This document shows positions 51,301-59,761 of a stretch of DNA of 64,000 bases, in pieces. Source of the DNA: Syntrophaceae bacterium UBA2280. Its GTDB lineage: Bacteria; Desulfobacterota; Syntrophia; Syntrophales; Smithellaceae. The DNA lies in NCBI GenBank assembly GCA_002347685.1, contig DDWS01000028.1:28794-92793 (forward strand), written 5' to 3'. Both the position numbers and the translations under genes were made by a program. The notes beneath the pieces are model-generated. The model saw nothing but the letters and a program-made list of their open reading frames with translations. It did not search any database and was not told the DNA's origin. Numbering within the stretch: the stretch's first letter is position 1; each line of letters begins with the position of its first letter.

Positions 51301-54015
51301 ATGGAATCCGTGATCTGCAAGCACTGGCATCACTGCCCGGCCGAAGAAGTCACGACGCTGTTAACCACGGACCCGTCCCGGGGATTATCGCAGTTTGAAG
51401 CCAGACATCGCCTGGATCAATTCGGCCCCAACACCGTGACCGCCAAAAAACAAAAGGGGCCGCTCGTCCGTTTTTTGCTGCAGTTTCATCAGCCGCTGGT
51501 CTACATCCTGCTGGCTGCCGCCATTGTGACCCTGCTGCTTCAGGAGTGGGTGGATTCCTCCGTAATTTTCGGCGTGGTGATTGTCAACGCGATCATCGGT
51601 TTTGTGCAGGAAGCAAAAGCTGAGCGCGCCATCGAATCGCTCAAGCAAATGCTGACCACGAAGGCGACGGTGCTGCGCGACGGTAAGTGGCTGTCTATCG
51701 ATTCCATCCATCTGGTGATTGGAGACATTGTAAAACTGCAATCCGGGGATAAGGTTCCCGCCGATGTCCGCCTGCTGGAATGCCGGGATTTGCAGGTGGA
51801 TGAATCCGCCCTGACGGGAGAATCCGTTCCGGTTCTCAAGAAGGAAAAGGTGCTGGATCCCGAAACCATTCTGGCCGACCGGCGAAATATGGCCTACGCG
51901 GGAACACTGGTTACCTATGGTCAGGCGCAGGCGGTCATTGTCGCGACCGGCAACAACACGGAAACGGGACGCATTTCGGAGATGATTTCGCAGGCGGCGG
52001 ATCTGTCCACACCGCTCACCAAGAAAATCGCATCATTCAGTAAAATACTGCTGATCGCCATTCTTGTTTTAGCAGCCCTTACGTTCGCCGTGGGGATGTG
52101 GCGCGGCGAAACCGCCGTTTACATGTTCATGGCCGCAGTTGCCCTGGCCGTGGGCGCGATTCCCGAAGGTCTGCCCGCCGCCGTAACGATTACGCTTGCC
52201 ATCGGTGTGAATAGGATGGCGAAGAGAAAGGCCATCATCCGCAAGCTCCCGGCCGTGGAAACGCTCGGGAGCACAACGGTGATCTGCTCGGACAAAACCG
52301 GTACGCTCACGGAAAACCAGATGACGGTGCGTCGCATTTTCGCGGGCGGCACTTTTTTTGATGTAGAGGGAAACGGTTACGCACCGGAAGGAAAAATCCT
52401 GCCGGAAGGCGAGGAACCGGGAGAGAAGTATCCGATCTCTCTGTCCGAAACCCTTAAAGCCGGTTTATTGTGCAACGATTCGCGCCTGATCGGCGAGGAG
52501 AATCTCTGGCGCGTCGAAGGGGATCCCACGGAAGGCGCGCTGATTACCGTGGCGGGCAAAGCGGGGTTTTCACCGGCGGATCTCGAAGCCGCGATGCCCC
52601 GTCTGGACATCGTGCCTTTTGAATCGGCACGTCAATTCATGGCGACGCTGCACCGGTCGGCGGAGGGCAATAACATCATCTATCTCAAAGGTGCGATCGA
52701 AAAAGTCCTCGATGCCTGCGTGGACACTATGGCAGCGGACGGGGAAAGCACCACGCTTGCCAGAGAAGATGTTTTTGCAAAAGCCGACGAAATGGCCGGC
52801 GGCGGATTGCGCGTACTGGCACTGGCGCGAAAAGTGACAGGTGAAAGCCGTTTAGAGGTGGAGGACTGCCTGTCGGGCCTGACCTTCCTCGGTTTGCAGG
52901 GCATGATCGATCCGCCGCGCACCGAAGCCATCGCCGCGGTAGGCATATGCCGGGAAGCAGGCATCCTTGTCAAGATGATCACGGGGGATCATGCGGTGAC
53001 GGCCACGGAGATCGCCCGTCAACTGGGGATCGGACAGAGTGCCGGCCCCTCGGGCGTTATCCCCGAAACGCTGACCGGAAAACAATTGGAGAGTCTTTCG
53101 GACGATGATCTGATCCGGGCGGCCCAAAATACGTCAGTGTTCGCGCGGGTTGCGCCAGAGCAGAAGCTTCGGCTGGTGGAGGCGCTGCAGGCGCAAAACC
53201 ACGTGGTGGCGATGACCGGCGACGGCGTCAACGACGCGCCGGCGCTCAAGCAGGCCAACATCGGCATTGCCATGGGGATAACCGGCACAGATGTGTCCAA
53301 GGAAGCGGCCGACATGGTGCTGACCGACGACAATTTCGCGAGCATTACGGCGGCGGTCGAGGAAGGTCGCCGGATTTTCGATAACCTGATCAAGTTTATT
53401 ACCTGGACGCTGCCGACCAACGGCGGCGAGGGCCTGGTCATTCTGGCCGCGATCATGAGCGGGGTCATCCTGCCCATCCTGCCGGTTCAGATCCTCTGGA
53501 TTAACATGACCACAGCGGTGCTGCTGGGCCTGATGCTGGCGTTTGAGCCGGGCGAGACGGATACCATGAAATATCCGCCCCGCCCTCCGGACGCGCCGAT
53601 ATTGTCGGGCATTATCATCACGAGAATTCTTCTGGTTTCGGCGCTGCTGCTGGCGGCCGTCTTTTCCGTCTTTGTCTGGCAGAAGGCCGCAGGCTATCCG
53701 CTGGAGGTGGCCCGCACGGTGGCGGTCAATCTTTTTGTGATGATTGAGCTGACGTATTTATTTAATTGCCGGTCGTTGACCAAATCAATGTTTAAGATCG
53801 GGATTTTCACCAACCCCTGGGTGCTGGTCGGCAGCGGCGTGACGATTGCGCTGCAGTTGATGTTTACCTATGCGCCGTTCATGAACCGCGTATTTTACAG
53901 TGCGCCCATCTCCGGAAAGGATTGGCTGATGATCATCGCCATTGCGGTCGGGGTTTACCTGCTGATTGGTTTGGAAAAATGGCTGAGGCTGCATGTGTTT
54001 AAAAAAGCGCGCTGA
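51301..54015 (+). CDS. P-type ATPase, P2-like cation transporter
   Basis: 904 aa. Actuator motif LTGESVP near residue 171, M4 motif GAIPEGLPAA near 286, phosphorylated Asp331 in SDKTGTLTE, and hinge GDGVNDAPALKQANIG. Ten helices expected. In M6 the Ca2+-pump pattern N-x-x-T-D is not kept: the aligned segment is WINMTTAVLLGLMLAFEP, with Thr-Ala where SERCA has Thr-Asp. The ion is therefore unclear (Ca2+ unlikely to be handled in the classical way; Na+, K+ or Mg2+ possible). AGGAGGAACC precedes ATG 51301. Confidence 0.85.
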   Translation: MESVICKHWHHCPAEEVTTLLTTDPSRGLSQFEARHRLDQFGPNTVTAKKQKGPLVRFLLQFHQPLVYILLAAAIVTLLLQEWVDSSVIFGVVIVNAIIGFVQEAKAERAIESLKQMLTTKATVLRDGKWLSIDSIHLVIGDIVKLQSGDKVPADVRLLECRDLQVDESALTGESVPVLKKEKVLDPETILADRRNMAYAGTLVTYGQAQAVIVATGNNTETGRISEMISQAADLSTPLTKKIASFSKILLIAILVLAALTFAVGMWRGETAVYMFMAAVALAVGAIPEGLPAAVTITLAIGVNRMAKRKAIIRKLPAVETLGSTTVICSDKTGTLTENQMTVRRIFAGGTFFDVEGNGYAPEGKILPEGEEPGEKYPISLSETLKAGLLCNDSRLIGEENLWRVEGDPTEGALITVAGKAGFSPADLEAAMPRLDIVPFESARQFMATLHRSAEGNNIIYLKGAIEKVLDACVDTMAADGESTTLAREDVFAKADEMAGGGLRVLALARKVTGESRLEVEDCLSGLTFLGLQGMIDPPRTEAIAAVGICREAGILVKMITGDHAVTATEIARQLGIGQSAGPSGVIPETLTGKQLESLSDDDLIRAAQNTSVFARVAPEQKLRLVEALQAQNHVVAMTGDGVNDAPALKQANIGIAMGITGTDVSKEAADMVLTDDNFASITAAVEEGRRIFDNLIKFITWTLPTNGGEGLVILAAIMSGVILPILPVQILWINMTTAVLLGLMLAFEPGETDTMKYPPRPPDAPILSGIIITRILLVSALLLAAVFSVFVWQKAAGYPLEVARTVAVNLFVMIELTYLFNCRSLTKSMFKIGIFTNPWVLVGSGVTIALQLMFTYAPFMNRVFYSAPISGKDWLMIIAIAVGVYLLIGLEKWLRLHVFKKAR

Positions 54016-54032
54016 AATGCCCGGGAGGATCA

Positions 54033-54074
54033 TTCCAGAAAGGGAGCGGTTGAACGACCTTTCCCTTTCTGGAA
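54033..54074. terminator. Bidirectional hairpin between convergent genes
   Basis: TTCCAGAAAGGGA (54033-54045) pairs perfectly with TCCCTTTCTGGAA (54062-54074), 16-nt loop. It ends 1 bp before the cfa stop, between the ATPase gene and cfa, which converge. Confidence 0.6.
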
Positions 54075-54075
54075 G

Positions 54076-55317
54076 CTATACAGGTTTGCGGAAAACGACC
54101 TGGATATCGCCTAAAGCCCGTTCACGAAATCCTGCTTCGCACATGGCCAGGTAGTAAATCCACTTGCGCCTGAAGAGTTCATCAAATCCCAGCGCACTGA
54201 TATCGCCCATATTACGCGTGAATGATTCACGCCAGTCCTTAAGTGTTCGGGCGTAATGCGTGCCGATGTCTTCGAGATTTTCCATAAGCAGCGATGTTTT
54301 TCTGGTCACCACATCGACAAGTGCTGTAATGGAGGGCAGATCGCCGCCGGGGAAAATATATTTCTGAATCCAGTCCGTCGTGCGCCGATAGTTCTCATAG
54401 CTCTGGTCGGGGATCGTGATGACCTGGATAACCAGCTTTCCGGCGGGCTTAAGCAATCTGTCACACGTCGAGAAAAAAGCCCCCAGATATTTATGGCCCA
54501 CTGCTTCGAGCATTTCGATGGACACGATCTTGTCAAAGAGCCCCGTCACCTGCCGGTAATCCTTAAACAAGATGGTGATTTTGTCCTGGAGGCCCGCCTG
54601 CCGGATGCGTTCTTGAGCCAATGCGTACTGTTCTTCAGAAACGGTGATACCGGTGACGTGGCAACCGGTTTTCTGTACCGCTTCGATAGCAAACCCGCCC
54701 CACCCGCAGCCGATTTCCAGCACATGATCGGATGACTCAATGTTCGCTTTTTCAATGATTCGCGCAATTTTTCGGTGCTGCGCATCTTCGCACGTGTCGC
54801 TCTCCTTGTGATAAAGACCACAGGAATACAGCATCGTTGGGTCCAGAAAGGTCTGGAAAAAATCGTTGCTTAAATCATAATGCTTGCCGATGTTTTTGCG
54901 CGAACCGGACGGTGTGTTTGCGTGAAGGATGTGCAGCAGGCGGTCTTTTCGGCCCATAAGCCACGTCGTGGCCATACGGCCGTCGGCCAGTGCCCTGCGG
55001 TTCTTGATCAGCACGCCAAATAGCGAAGATATATCGTCCGTATCCCAAAGACCCTTCATGAATGATTCACCCAGACCCACTTCGCCGCCCAAAACCGTGT
55101 CTTTGAAAAATCGGTAGTCATGAATCATCATATGCGCCTGATGGGGTGAGTTCACATCGCCGAAATGTTGTGTGCTGCCGTCCGGCAGATGGAAGGTGAG
55201 AGAGCCTGTCTGGATTTTGTCAAAAAGGCTCAATACCAGGCTCATACAGGATCTCTCAAAGATGGTCGGTGCTTCATGGCGGACCCTATCGGGAGTCACC
55301 CGGAAATCTTTTTTCAT
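54076..55317 (-). CDS. cfa: Cyclopropane-fatty-acyl-phospholipid synthase
   Basis: 413 aa. SAM-binding motif VLEIGCGWGGFAIEA near residue 196, the preceding NIGKHYDLSNDFFQTFLDP, catalytic-region Cys in YSCGLYH, and the C-terminal HYARTLKDWRESF. It adds a methylene bridge to unsaturated acyl chains of membrane phospholipids, usually in stationary phase or under acid stress. The UbiA-family gene lies 142 bp upstream of cfa on the same strand. Confidence 0.94.
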   Translation of the reverse strand: MKKDFRVTPDRVRHEAPTIFERSCMSLVLSLFDKIQTGSLTFHLPDGSTQHFGDVNSPHQAHMMIHDYRFFKDTVLGGEVGLGESFMKGLWDTDDISSLFGVLIKNRRALADGRMATTWLMGRKDRLLHILHANTPSGSRKNIGKHYDLSNDFFQTFLDPTMLYSCGLYHKESDTCEDAQHRKIARIIEKANIESSDHVLEIGCGWGGFAIEAVQKTGCHVTGITVSEEQYALAQERIRQAGLQDKITILFKDYRQVTGLFDKIVSIEMLEAVGHKYLGAFFSTCDRLLKPAGKLVIQVITIPDQSYENYRRTTDWIQKYIFPGGDLPSITALVDVVTRKTSLLMENLEDIGTHYARTLKDWRESFTRNMGDISALGFDELFRRKWIYYLAMCEAGFRERALGDIQVVFRKPV

Positions 55318-55459
55318 ATAGCACCTCTTTGTTCAGGAAGGATGATCTTGTTGTTTAAATCATTAACATAAAAGGGGTATTGACCGCAATGCCGAAGCCT
55401 CTCTGGAAACGATGATAAAGTGCTTCGTCAATCTTTCAATATTCTTCAAGGCATTTTGC

Positions 55460-56437
55460 CTAGAGCCGAATCACCTCGATGAGATACGCGGCAATCATAG
55501 CCAGGCCAGTCAGCGCGTGGACCTTGATCATGGCCAGATTGGCCGGCGCCATCTCCAGCGGGTCGTTGAGATGCCGTCGCATCACGAAAAACGTTTTGGC
55601 GGCAAACGGCAGGCTCACTAATCCCAAAAGGATAAACGGCGACAGCGTCCGGGTCAGCGCCGAAAGAATCAGGATACCGTAAGCGAAGGTCAATCCTGCG
55701 CCATAGAGCACGGCGCCCGTTTTTCTTCCAAAGCGGGCAACCAGGTTCCATTTGCCGCCCTGCGTGTCCGCTTCGTAATCGGGAATTTCGTTGATCAGAA
55801 TCATCGACCACATCATCAATCCTGGCACCAGCGACGCGACCAGCGGTTCCCAGGCAAATGCCTGCGACTGGACATAGTAGGACCCCATCACAATCACGGG
55901 GCCGAAGTTCACCAAAAGCCCCAGCTCGCCGAAACCCCGATAGCCATAGCGGACAGGCGGCGTGGTGTAAAACACAGAGGAGGCCATGCCGAAAAGCCCC
56001 AGTGCGAGGACAGGCCAGCCGCAGGCCCAGGTCAGGTAGGCGCCGATGGCGGCCGTCGTTGTAAAAAGCAACCCCGCGGCCTTGAGCATGTCCGTGTCTT
56101 TGAGCAGGCCTTCCGGCAGAACACCGCTGCCGCCGGTGAAAAAATTCTTTTCATCGCCTTTTTTCAGATCGACTGCGTGACGGTAATCCAGAACGTCATC
56201 GACGAGATTCAGGCCGAAATGATTGAAGGCAACGCCGATGATCACCAGAGCGAAGTGTAAAGGGTGCAAAGCATAGCCCTGTGCCCAGGCGATCATCGCG
56301 CCGAGGATGGCAGGCAAAATGCTGGGAATGACGAAGTAGAAGCGCAAAGCGCGCCGCCAGCCGACCCAGACAGGAATTTTCGTCCCGGCGGTCGTGCCTC
56401 CGGACTTCCCTTGAACATGATCGTTTCTTGTTTTCAT
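55460..56437 (-). CDS. UbiA-family prenyltransferase (MenA-like)
   Basis: 325 aa integral membrane protein with about eight helices. First Asp-rich motif NLVDDVLDYRHAVD near residue 79 and second NEIPDYEADTQGGKWNLVARFG near 225, both required for Mg2+-prenyl diphosphate binding. Resembles 1,4-dihydroxy-2-naphthoate polyprenyltransferase more than UbiA. The aromatic acceptor cannot be determined. Same strand as cfa. Confidence 0.85.
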   Translation of the reverse strand: MKTRNDHVQGKSGGTTAGTKIPVWVGWRRALRFYFVIPSILPAILGAMIAWAQGYALHPLHFALVIIGVAFNHFGLNLVDDVLDYRHAVDLKKGDEKNFFTGGSGVLPEGLLKDTDMLKAAGLLFTTTAAIGAYLTWACGWPVLALGLFGMASSVFYTTPPVRYGYRGFGELGLLVNFGPVIVMGSYYVQSQAFAWEPLVASLVPGLMMWSMILINEIPDYEADTQGGKWNLVARFGRKTGAVLYGAGLTFAYGILILSALTRTLSPFILLGLVSLPFAAKTFFVMRRHLNDPLEMAPANLAMIKVHALTGLAMIAAYLIEVIRL

Positions 56438-56522
56438 GGTCCGATCTCGTCTCGAATATTAATGTAATCCGGTGTGGATGGGATGTCAAACACCCCCCTG
56501 TCGTTAAAAGCTGTCGATTCGC

Positions 56523-57194
56523 TTATTGCGGTTTTTTCTTTTTGAGCAGATCCAGAATTTTTTCCCGGTAGAAGTAGGCAAAGACGGATACCCCCACCCC
56601 TACAAGTACGATGAAGGCCAGCAGGACATACTGTTCTTTACGTGCTACATTGCCGCTGACCGACAGCATGGCCGTGCCGAAAACGCGGCCGATCGTGGAA
56701 ATGATGATGAAAGACCAAACCGGGATACGGCTGAGGCCTAGAATATAGCAAAGATAATCCTTCGGAAACCCCGGGATGAGGAACAACAGGAAGGAAACCA
56801 TCAACCCCTTGTGCTCCATGAAATATTCGAATTTTTCGAAAACCTCTTTTTTGACCGCTTTCTCCAACAGCGGTGTGCCGAAAAACCGCGCCAGCATGAA
56901 AGCGATCCACGAACCGAGCGTAAGCCCGATCGTGGAATAAATGGTTCCCCAGACAGGACCGTACAGATAGCCGCCGATAAAACCGCTTACTTCCCCGGGA
57001 ATAACCGCGACCACAACCTGAATGACTTGCACCAGGATGAAGACCAGTTCATTATAGCGGTAGGATTGAATGAACAAAATGAGTTCATCTTTGTCTTTGA
57101 AAAACCGCATGATATCATAATAGATAAACAGATAGGCGCCCAGAGCTACCAGGATCATCAATAAGGCTATGCGCAAACCGAGGTGCTTGTTCAT
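56523..57194 (-). CDS. TVP38/TMEM64 (VTT domain) membrane protein
   Basis: 223 aa with six predicted hydrophobic segments. Family signatures: GEVSGFIGGYLYGPVWGTIYSTIGLTLGSW near residue 66 and FLIPGFPKDYLCYILGLS near 138. Related to the DedA superfamily, implicated in lipid flipping or transport. Basic C-terminal tail KKKKPQ. Same strand as the UbiA gene, 85 bp upstream of it. Confidence 0.88.
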   Translation of the reverse strand: MNKHLGLRIALLMILVALGAYLFIYYDIMRFFKDKDELILFIQSYRYNELVFILVQVIQVVVAVIPGEVSGFIGGYLYGPVWGTIYSTIGLTLGSWIAFMLARFFGTPLLEKAVKKEVFEKFEYFMEHKGLMVSFLLFLIPGFPKDYLCYILGLSRIPVWSFIIISTIGRVFGTAMLSVSGNVARKEQYVLLAFIVLVGVGVSVFAYFYREKILDLLKKKKPQ

Positions 57195-57406
57195 GCGAGG
57201 CTGACCGTGACACTATCCTTTAGATTTTGATCATTTTTATATGAATATTTGATTTTGTCAAACATTATGAATGATCTCTCTTAGCCTTAAAACTATTGAC
57301 TAAACAGATTCATTATGCAACAAAAAACGCATCCGAAATCACCGGCCACAAACAGATACCGTCCATCTGGATTTCGATATATTCAACGCAAAGGGGAGAG
57401 AGAAAC

Positions 57407-58768
57407 ATGTCGAAAGTCGCGCAAAGATTAGAAAGAAAAAAATCCGAAATTTATAAAGATGCGCCGATTGCGAAGTTCGGCGAAAGAAAGCCTGACTTTA
57501 CAACCATGGGCCGGACGATTAAGAATCCGCACCGGAAATTCCGTGAAGTCGTTTGCGTGGAGGCCTGCCGGACACCCTACGGTCGTGCCGGCGGTGCATT
57601 GAAAGATTTTTCCGCGATGGATCTGGGCGCGCTGGCTATCCAAGAAGTTCTGCGCCGAACCGGAGGCAGGGTGAAGCCGGCGGATGTGGATTATATCTTC
57701 ATGGGGCAGGTGGTTCCCGCCGGCTGCGGACAGATTCCCGGCAGGCAGGCCACGATTCTGGCGGGTGTGCCGGAGTCCGTGCCGTCCATTACCGTCAATA
57801 AAGTGTGTTCTTCCGGCATCAAGACCATCGACCTAGCCTTTCAGATGATTTTACTGGGGCGCGCCGAAATCTGCATTGCGGGCGGTCAGGAAAGCATGAG
57901 CAACTGCCCGTTTGTGCTGCCGGACATGCGCTGGGGCGCGAGGATGGCGCTGCCCAATGGCCGCGTGGTGGATTCGATGGTCTATGACGGCCTGTGGGAT
58001 GCCTTCTACAATCGCCACATGGCCATTCACGGCTCCGAAGTGGCAGACGAGTTCGGTTTTTCCAGAGAAGACCAGGACGAATGGGCGCTCAACTCCCAGA
58101 TGAACGCCGTACGCGCCATGAACGAAGGCAAGCTCGACGATGAGATTTTTCCTGTGGAAGTCAGGCAGGGAAAGAAAGTCTTCATCATGGATAAAGACGA
58201 AGGTCCGCGCCCCGAAACCACGCTGGAGGGCCTGGCCAAGCTTCCGCCCGTTTTCGGTCACACAAGCACCGTGACCGGTTTGCCGGGAAGCGTCACGGCG
58301 GGAAACGCCCCCGGTGTCAACGACGGAGGCGATGTCTGCCTGCTGATGAGCCGCGAGAAAGCCGACGAGCTGGGTTTGAAACCGATCTTTACGATTGTCG
58401 ATTACGCGGAAGTTTCGCAGCCGACCAAAGACATTGCCACCGTGCCCGGACTGGCCATCAAGAAGATTCTCGAACAAAACGACCTGACGCTCGACCAGAT
58501 GGATGTCATCGAGATCAATGAGGCCTTTGCCGCCGTGGCGCTGGTGAGCTGCCGATCGATTCTGGGCATGACCAAAGAAGACATGTATAAAAAAGTGAAC
58601 ATCAACGGCGGCGCGGTGGCCTACGGCCACCCCATCGGCGCAACCGGTGCGCGCATCGCCATGACGCTGGGCTACGAACTCAAACGACGAGGCGGCGGCT
58701 GGGGCGTCTGCGGCATCTGCTCGGGACACGCCCAGGGCGATGCGATGCTGATCCGGGTGGATAAATAG
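57407..58768 (+). CDS. Thiolase family protein (acetyl-CoA acetyltransferase)
   Basis: 453 aa, with an N-terminal extension of about 45 residues before the usual thiolase start (EVVCVEACRTPYGRAGG). Nucleophile Cys134 in VNKVCSSGIKT, catalytic His in NGGAVAYGHPIGATGAR, and a C-terminal Cys in CGICSGHAQGDAM. The last motif departs from the usual CIGGGQG. Catalyses acetoacetyl-CoA formation or cleavage. GGGGAGAGAG precedes ATG 57407. Confidence 0.9.
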   Translation: MSKVAQRLERKKSEIYKDAPIAKFGERKPDFTTMGRTIKNPHRKFREVVCVEACRTPYGRAGGALKDFSAMDLGALAIQEVLRRTGGRVKPADVDYIFMGQVVPAGCGQIPGRQATILAGVPESVPSITVNKVCSSGIKTIDLAFQMILLGRAEICIAGGQESMSNCPFVLPDMRWGARMALPNGRVVDSMVYDGLWDAFYNRHMAIHGSEVADEFGFSREDQDEWALNSQMNAVRAMNEGKLDDEIFPVEVRQGKKVFIMDKDEGPRPETTLEGLAKLPPVFGHTSTVTGLPGSVTAGNAPGVNDGGDVCLLMSREKADELGLKPIFTIVDYAEVSQPTKDIATVPGLAIKKILEQNDLTLDQMDVIEINEAFAAVALVSCRSILGMTKEDMYKKVNINGGAVAYGHPIGATGARIAMTLGYELKRRGGGWGVCGICSGHAQGDAMLIRVDK

Positions 58769-58802
58769 CAAAATGGACTGTCAGAGTATGGATGTTTGAT
58801 GT

Positions 58803-59651
58803 CTATCCTTCTACCTGAAGGATGCGTTCGATGTCGCTTCCATAGCGCCGGTATTTTTCGGGAGACAGAATGTCCCGCACGCTGCCTTTACTTTGTATCA
58901 ACGCGGCCAGCGTGTCGTCCTGCAGAAACATGAAAACGGCACAGTTGGCTTCTTTGGCTTTGTCAAAGCGCCAGTGATAGAGCTTTTTGAGCAGTTCCTT
59001 TTGTTCGCGCTCCATGGCGTAGTAGCCTTTGATTTTTGAGTAGCCCCTCCGGTCGAAGAGCCTTTCTTGCCACACGGCCTCGGCGATTCTCGAGAAAGCA
59101 TCGCAGGCGGCGCCCTCCAGGCGTTTTTCACGCAGGGCGGCCATCTGTTTGTCATGCAGCGCGGGCAGCAGGGTGACATCCTGGACGGCATATTCGAGCT
59201 GCTCGCCGGTGAGCGGTCTGGTGTCCCACCGTGAGCGCTGCATTTTTTTGCTCTTTTTCAGCTCTACGCCCAGAAACTCCCGGATCATTTTTTCCAGAGA
59301 CAATTGCTTGAACCCCAAAAGCATCGCCGCCCGGTGGGTGTCGAAAATGTTATGAAATTCAAATCCGTAATCCCTCTTGAGCAGGCGGATATCGTTGTCC
59401 GCCGCGTGAAGGATTTTCACCACGGACCTGCTTTTGAGCGGTTTGGCCAGAAAAGACAGGTCCAGCCCCAGCGTCGGATCAATGACATAGGCGATTGTCG
59501 GGGCGTAAATCTGAATCAGACACAGTTTGTCCCGAAAATAGCGGAACGAGTCATATTCCGTATCTATGGCCAAAAGAGGCGCAGAAACAAGATGTTGGGC
59601 AGCCTTTTTGGCGGCCTGCGGTGTATCTACTAAATACCATTCCGTGTTCAT
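58803..59651 (-). CDS. RNase D-like 3'-5' exonuclease
   Basis: 282 aa from ATG 59651. DEDDy exonuclease: DTEYDS near residue 31 (two acidic residues), HAADNDIRLL near 81 (Asp), and YAVQDVTLLPAL near 153 (Tyr and Asp). A C-terminal HRDC-like helical domain follows (LLKKLYHWRFDKAKEAN). Trims tRNA or other structured RNA 3' ends. The TTG three codons upstream is an alternative start. No clear ribosome site, so the start is uncertain. Confidence 0.88.
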   Translation of the reverse strand: MNTEWYLVDTPQAAKKAAQHLVSAPLLAIDTEYDSFRYFRDKLCLIQIYAPTIAYVIDPTLGLDLSFLAKPLKSRSVVKILHAADNDIRLLKRDYGFEFHNIFDTHRAAMLLGFKQLSLEKMIREFLGVELKKSKKMQRSRWDTRPLTGEQLEYAVQDVTLLPALHDKQMAALREKRLEGAACDAFSRIAEAVWQERLFDRRGYSKIKGYYAMEREQKELLKKLYHWRFDKAKEANCAVFMFLQDDTLAALIQSKGSVRDILSPEKYRRYGSDIERILQVEG

Positions 59652-59697
59652 GGAGGGCAACTTAACCGAAACGGCGATTTTATGCCATAAAAATGAT

Positions 59698-59738
59698 AAA
59701 AAAACCGTCCTGACGCCTTCAATAAAAGCGACAGGACG
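59698..59738 (-). terminator. Intrinsic terminator of the TonB receptor gene
   Basis: CGTCCTG (59706-59712) pairs with CAGGACG (59732-59738), and the minus-strand continuation is seven T. It lies 24 bp past the btuB stop. Confidence 0.8.
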
Positions 59739-59761
59739 TTGAATAATCGGTGTGTTGAGCC

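Noticed and set aside
57851..58771. 306-codon minus-strand frame across the thiolase gene
   Set aside because: Shadow of the thiolase; long antisense frames are common in GC-rich genes and no protein family is recognisable.
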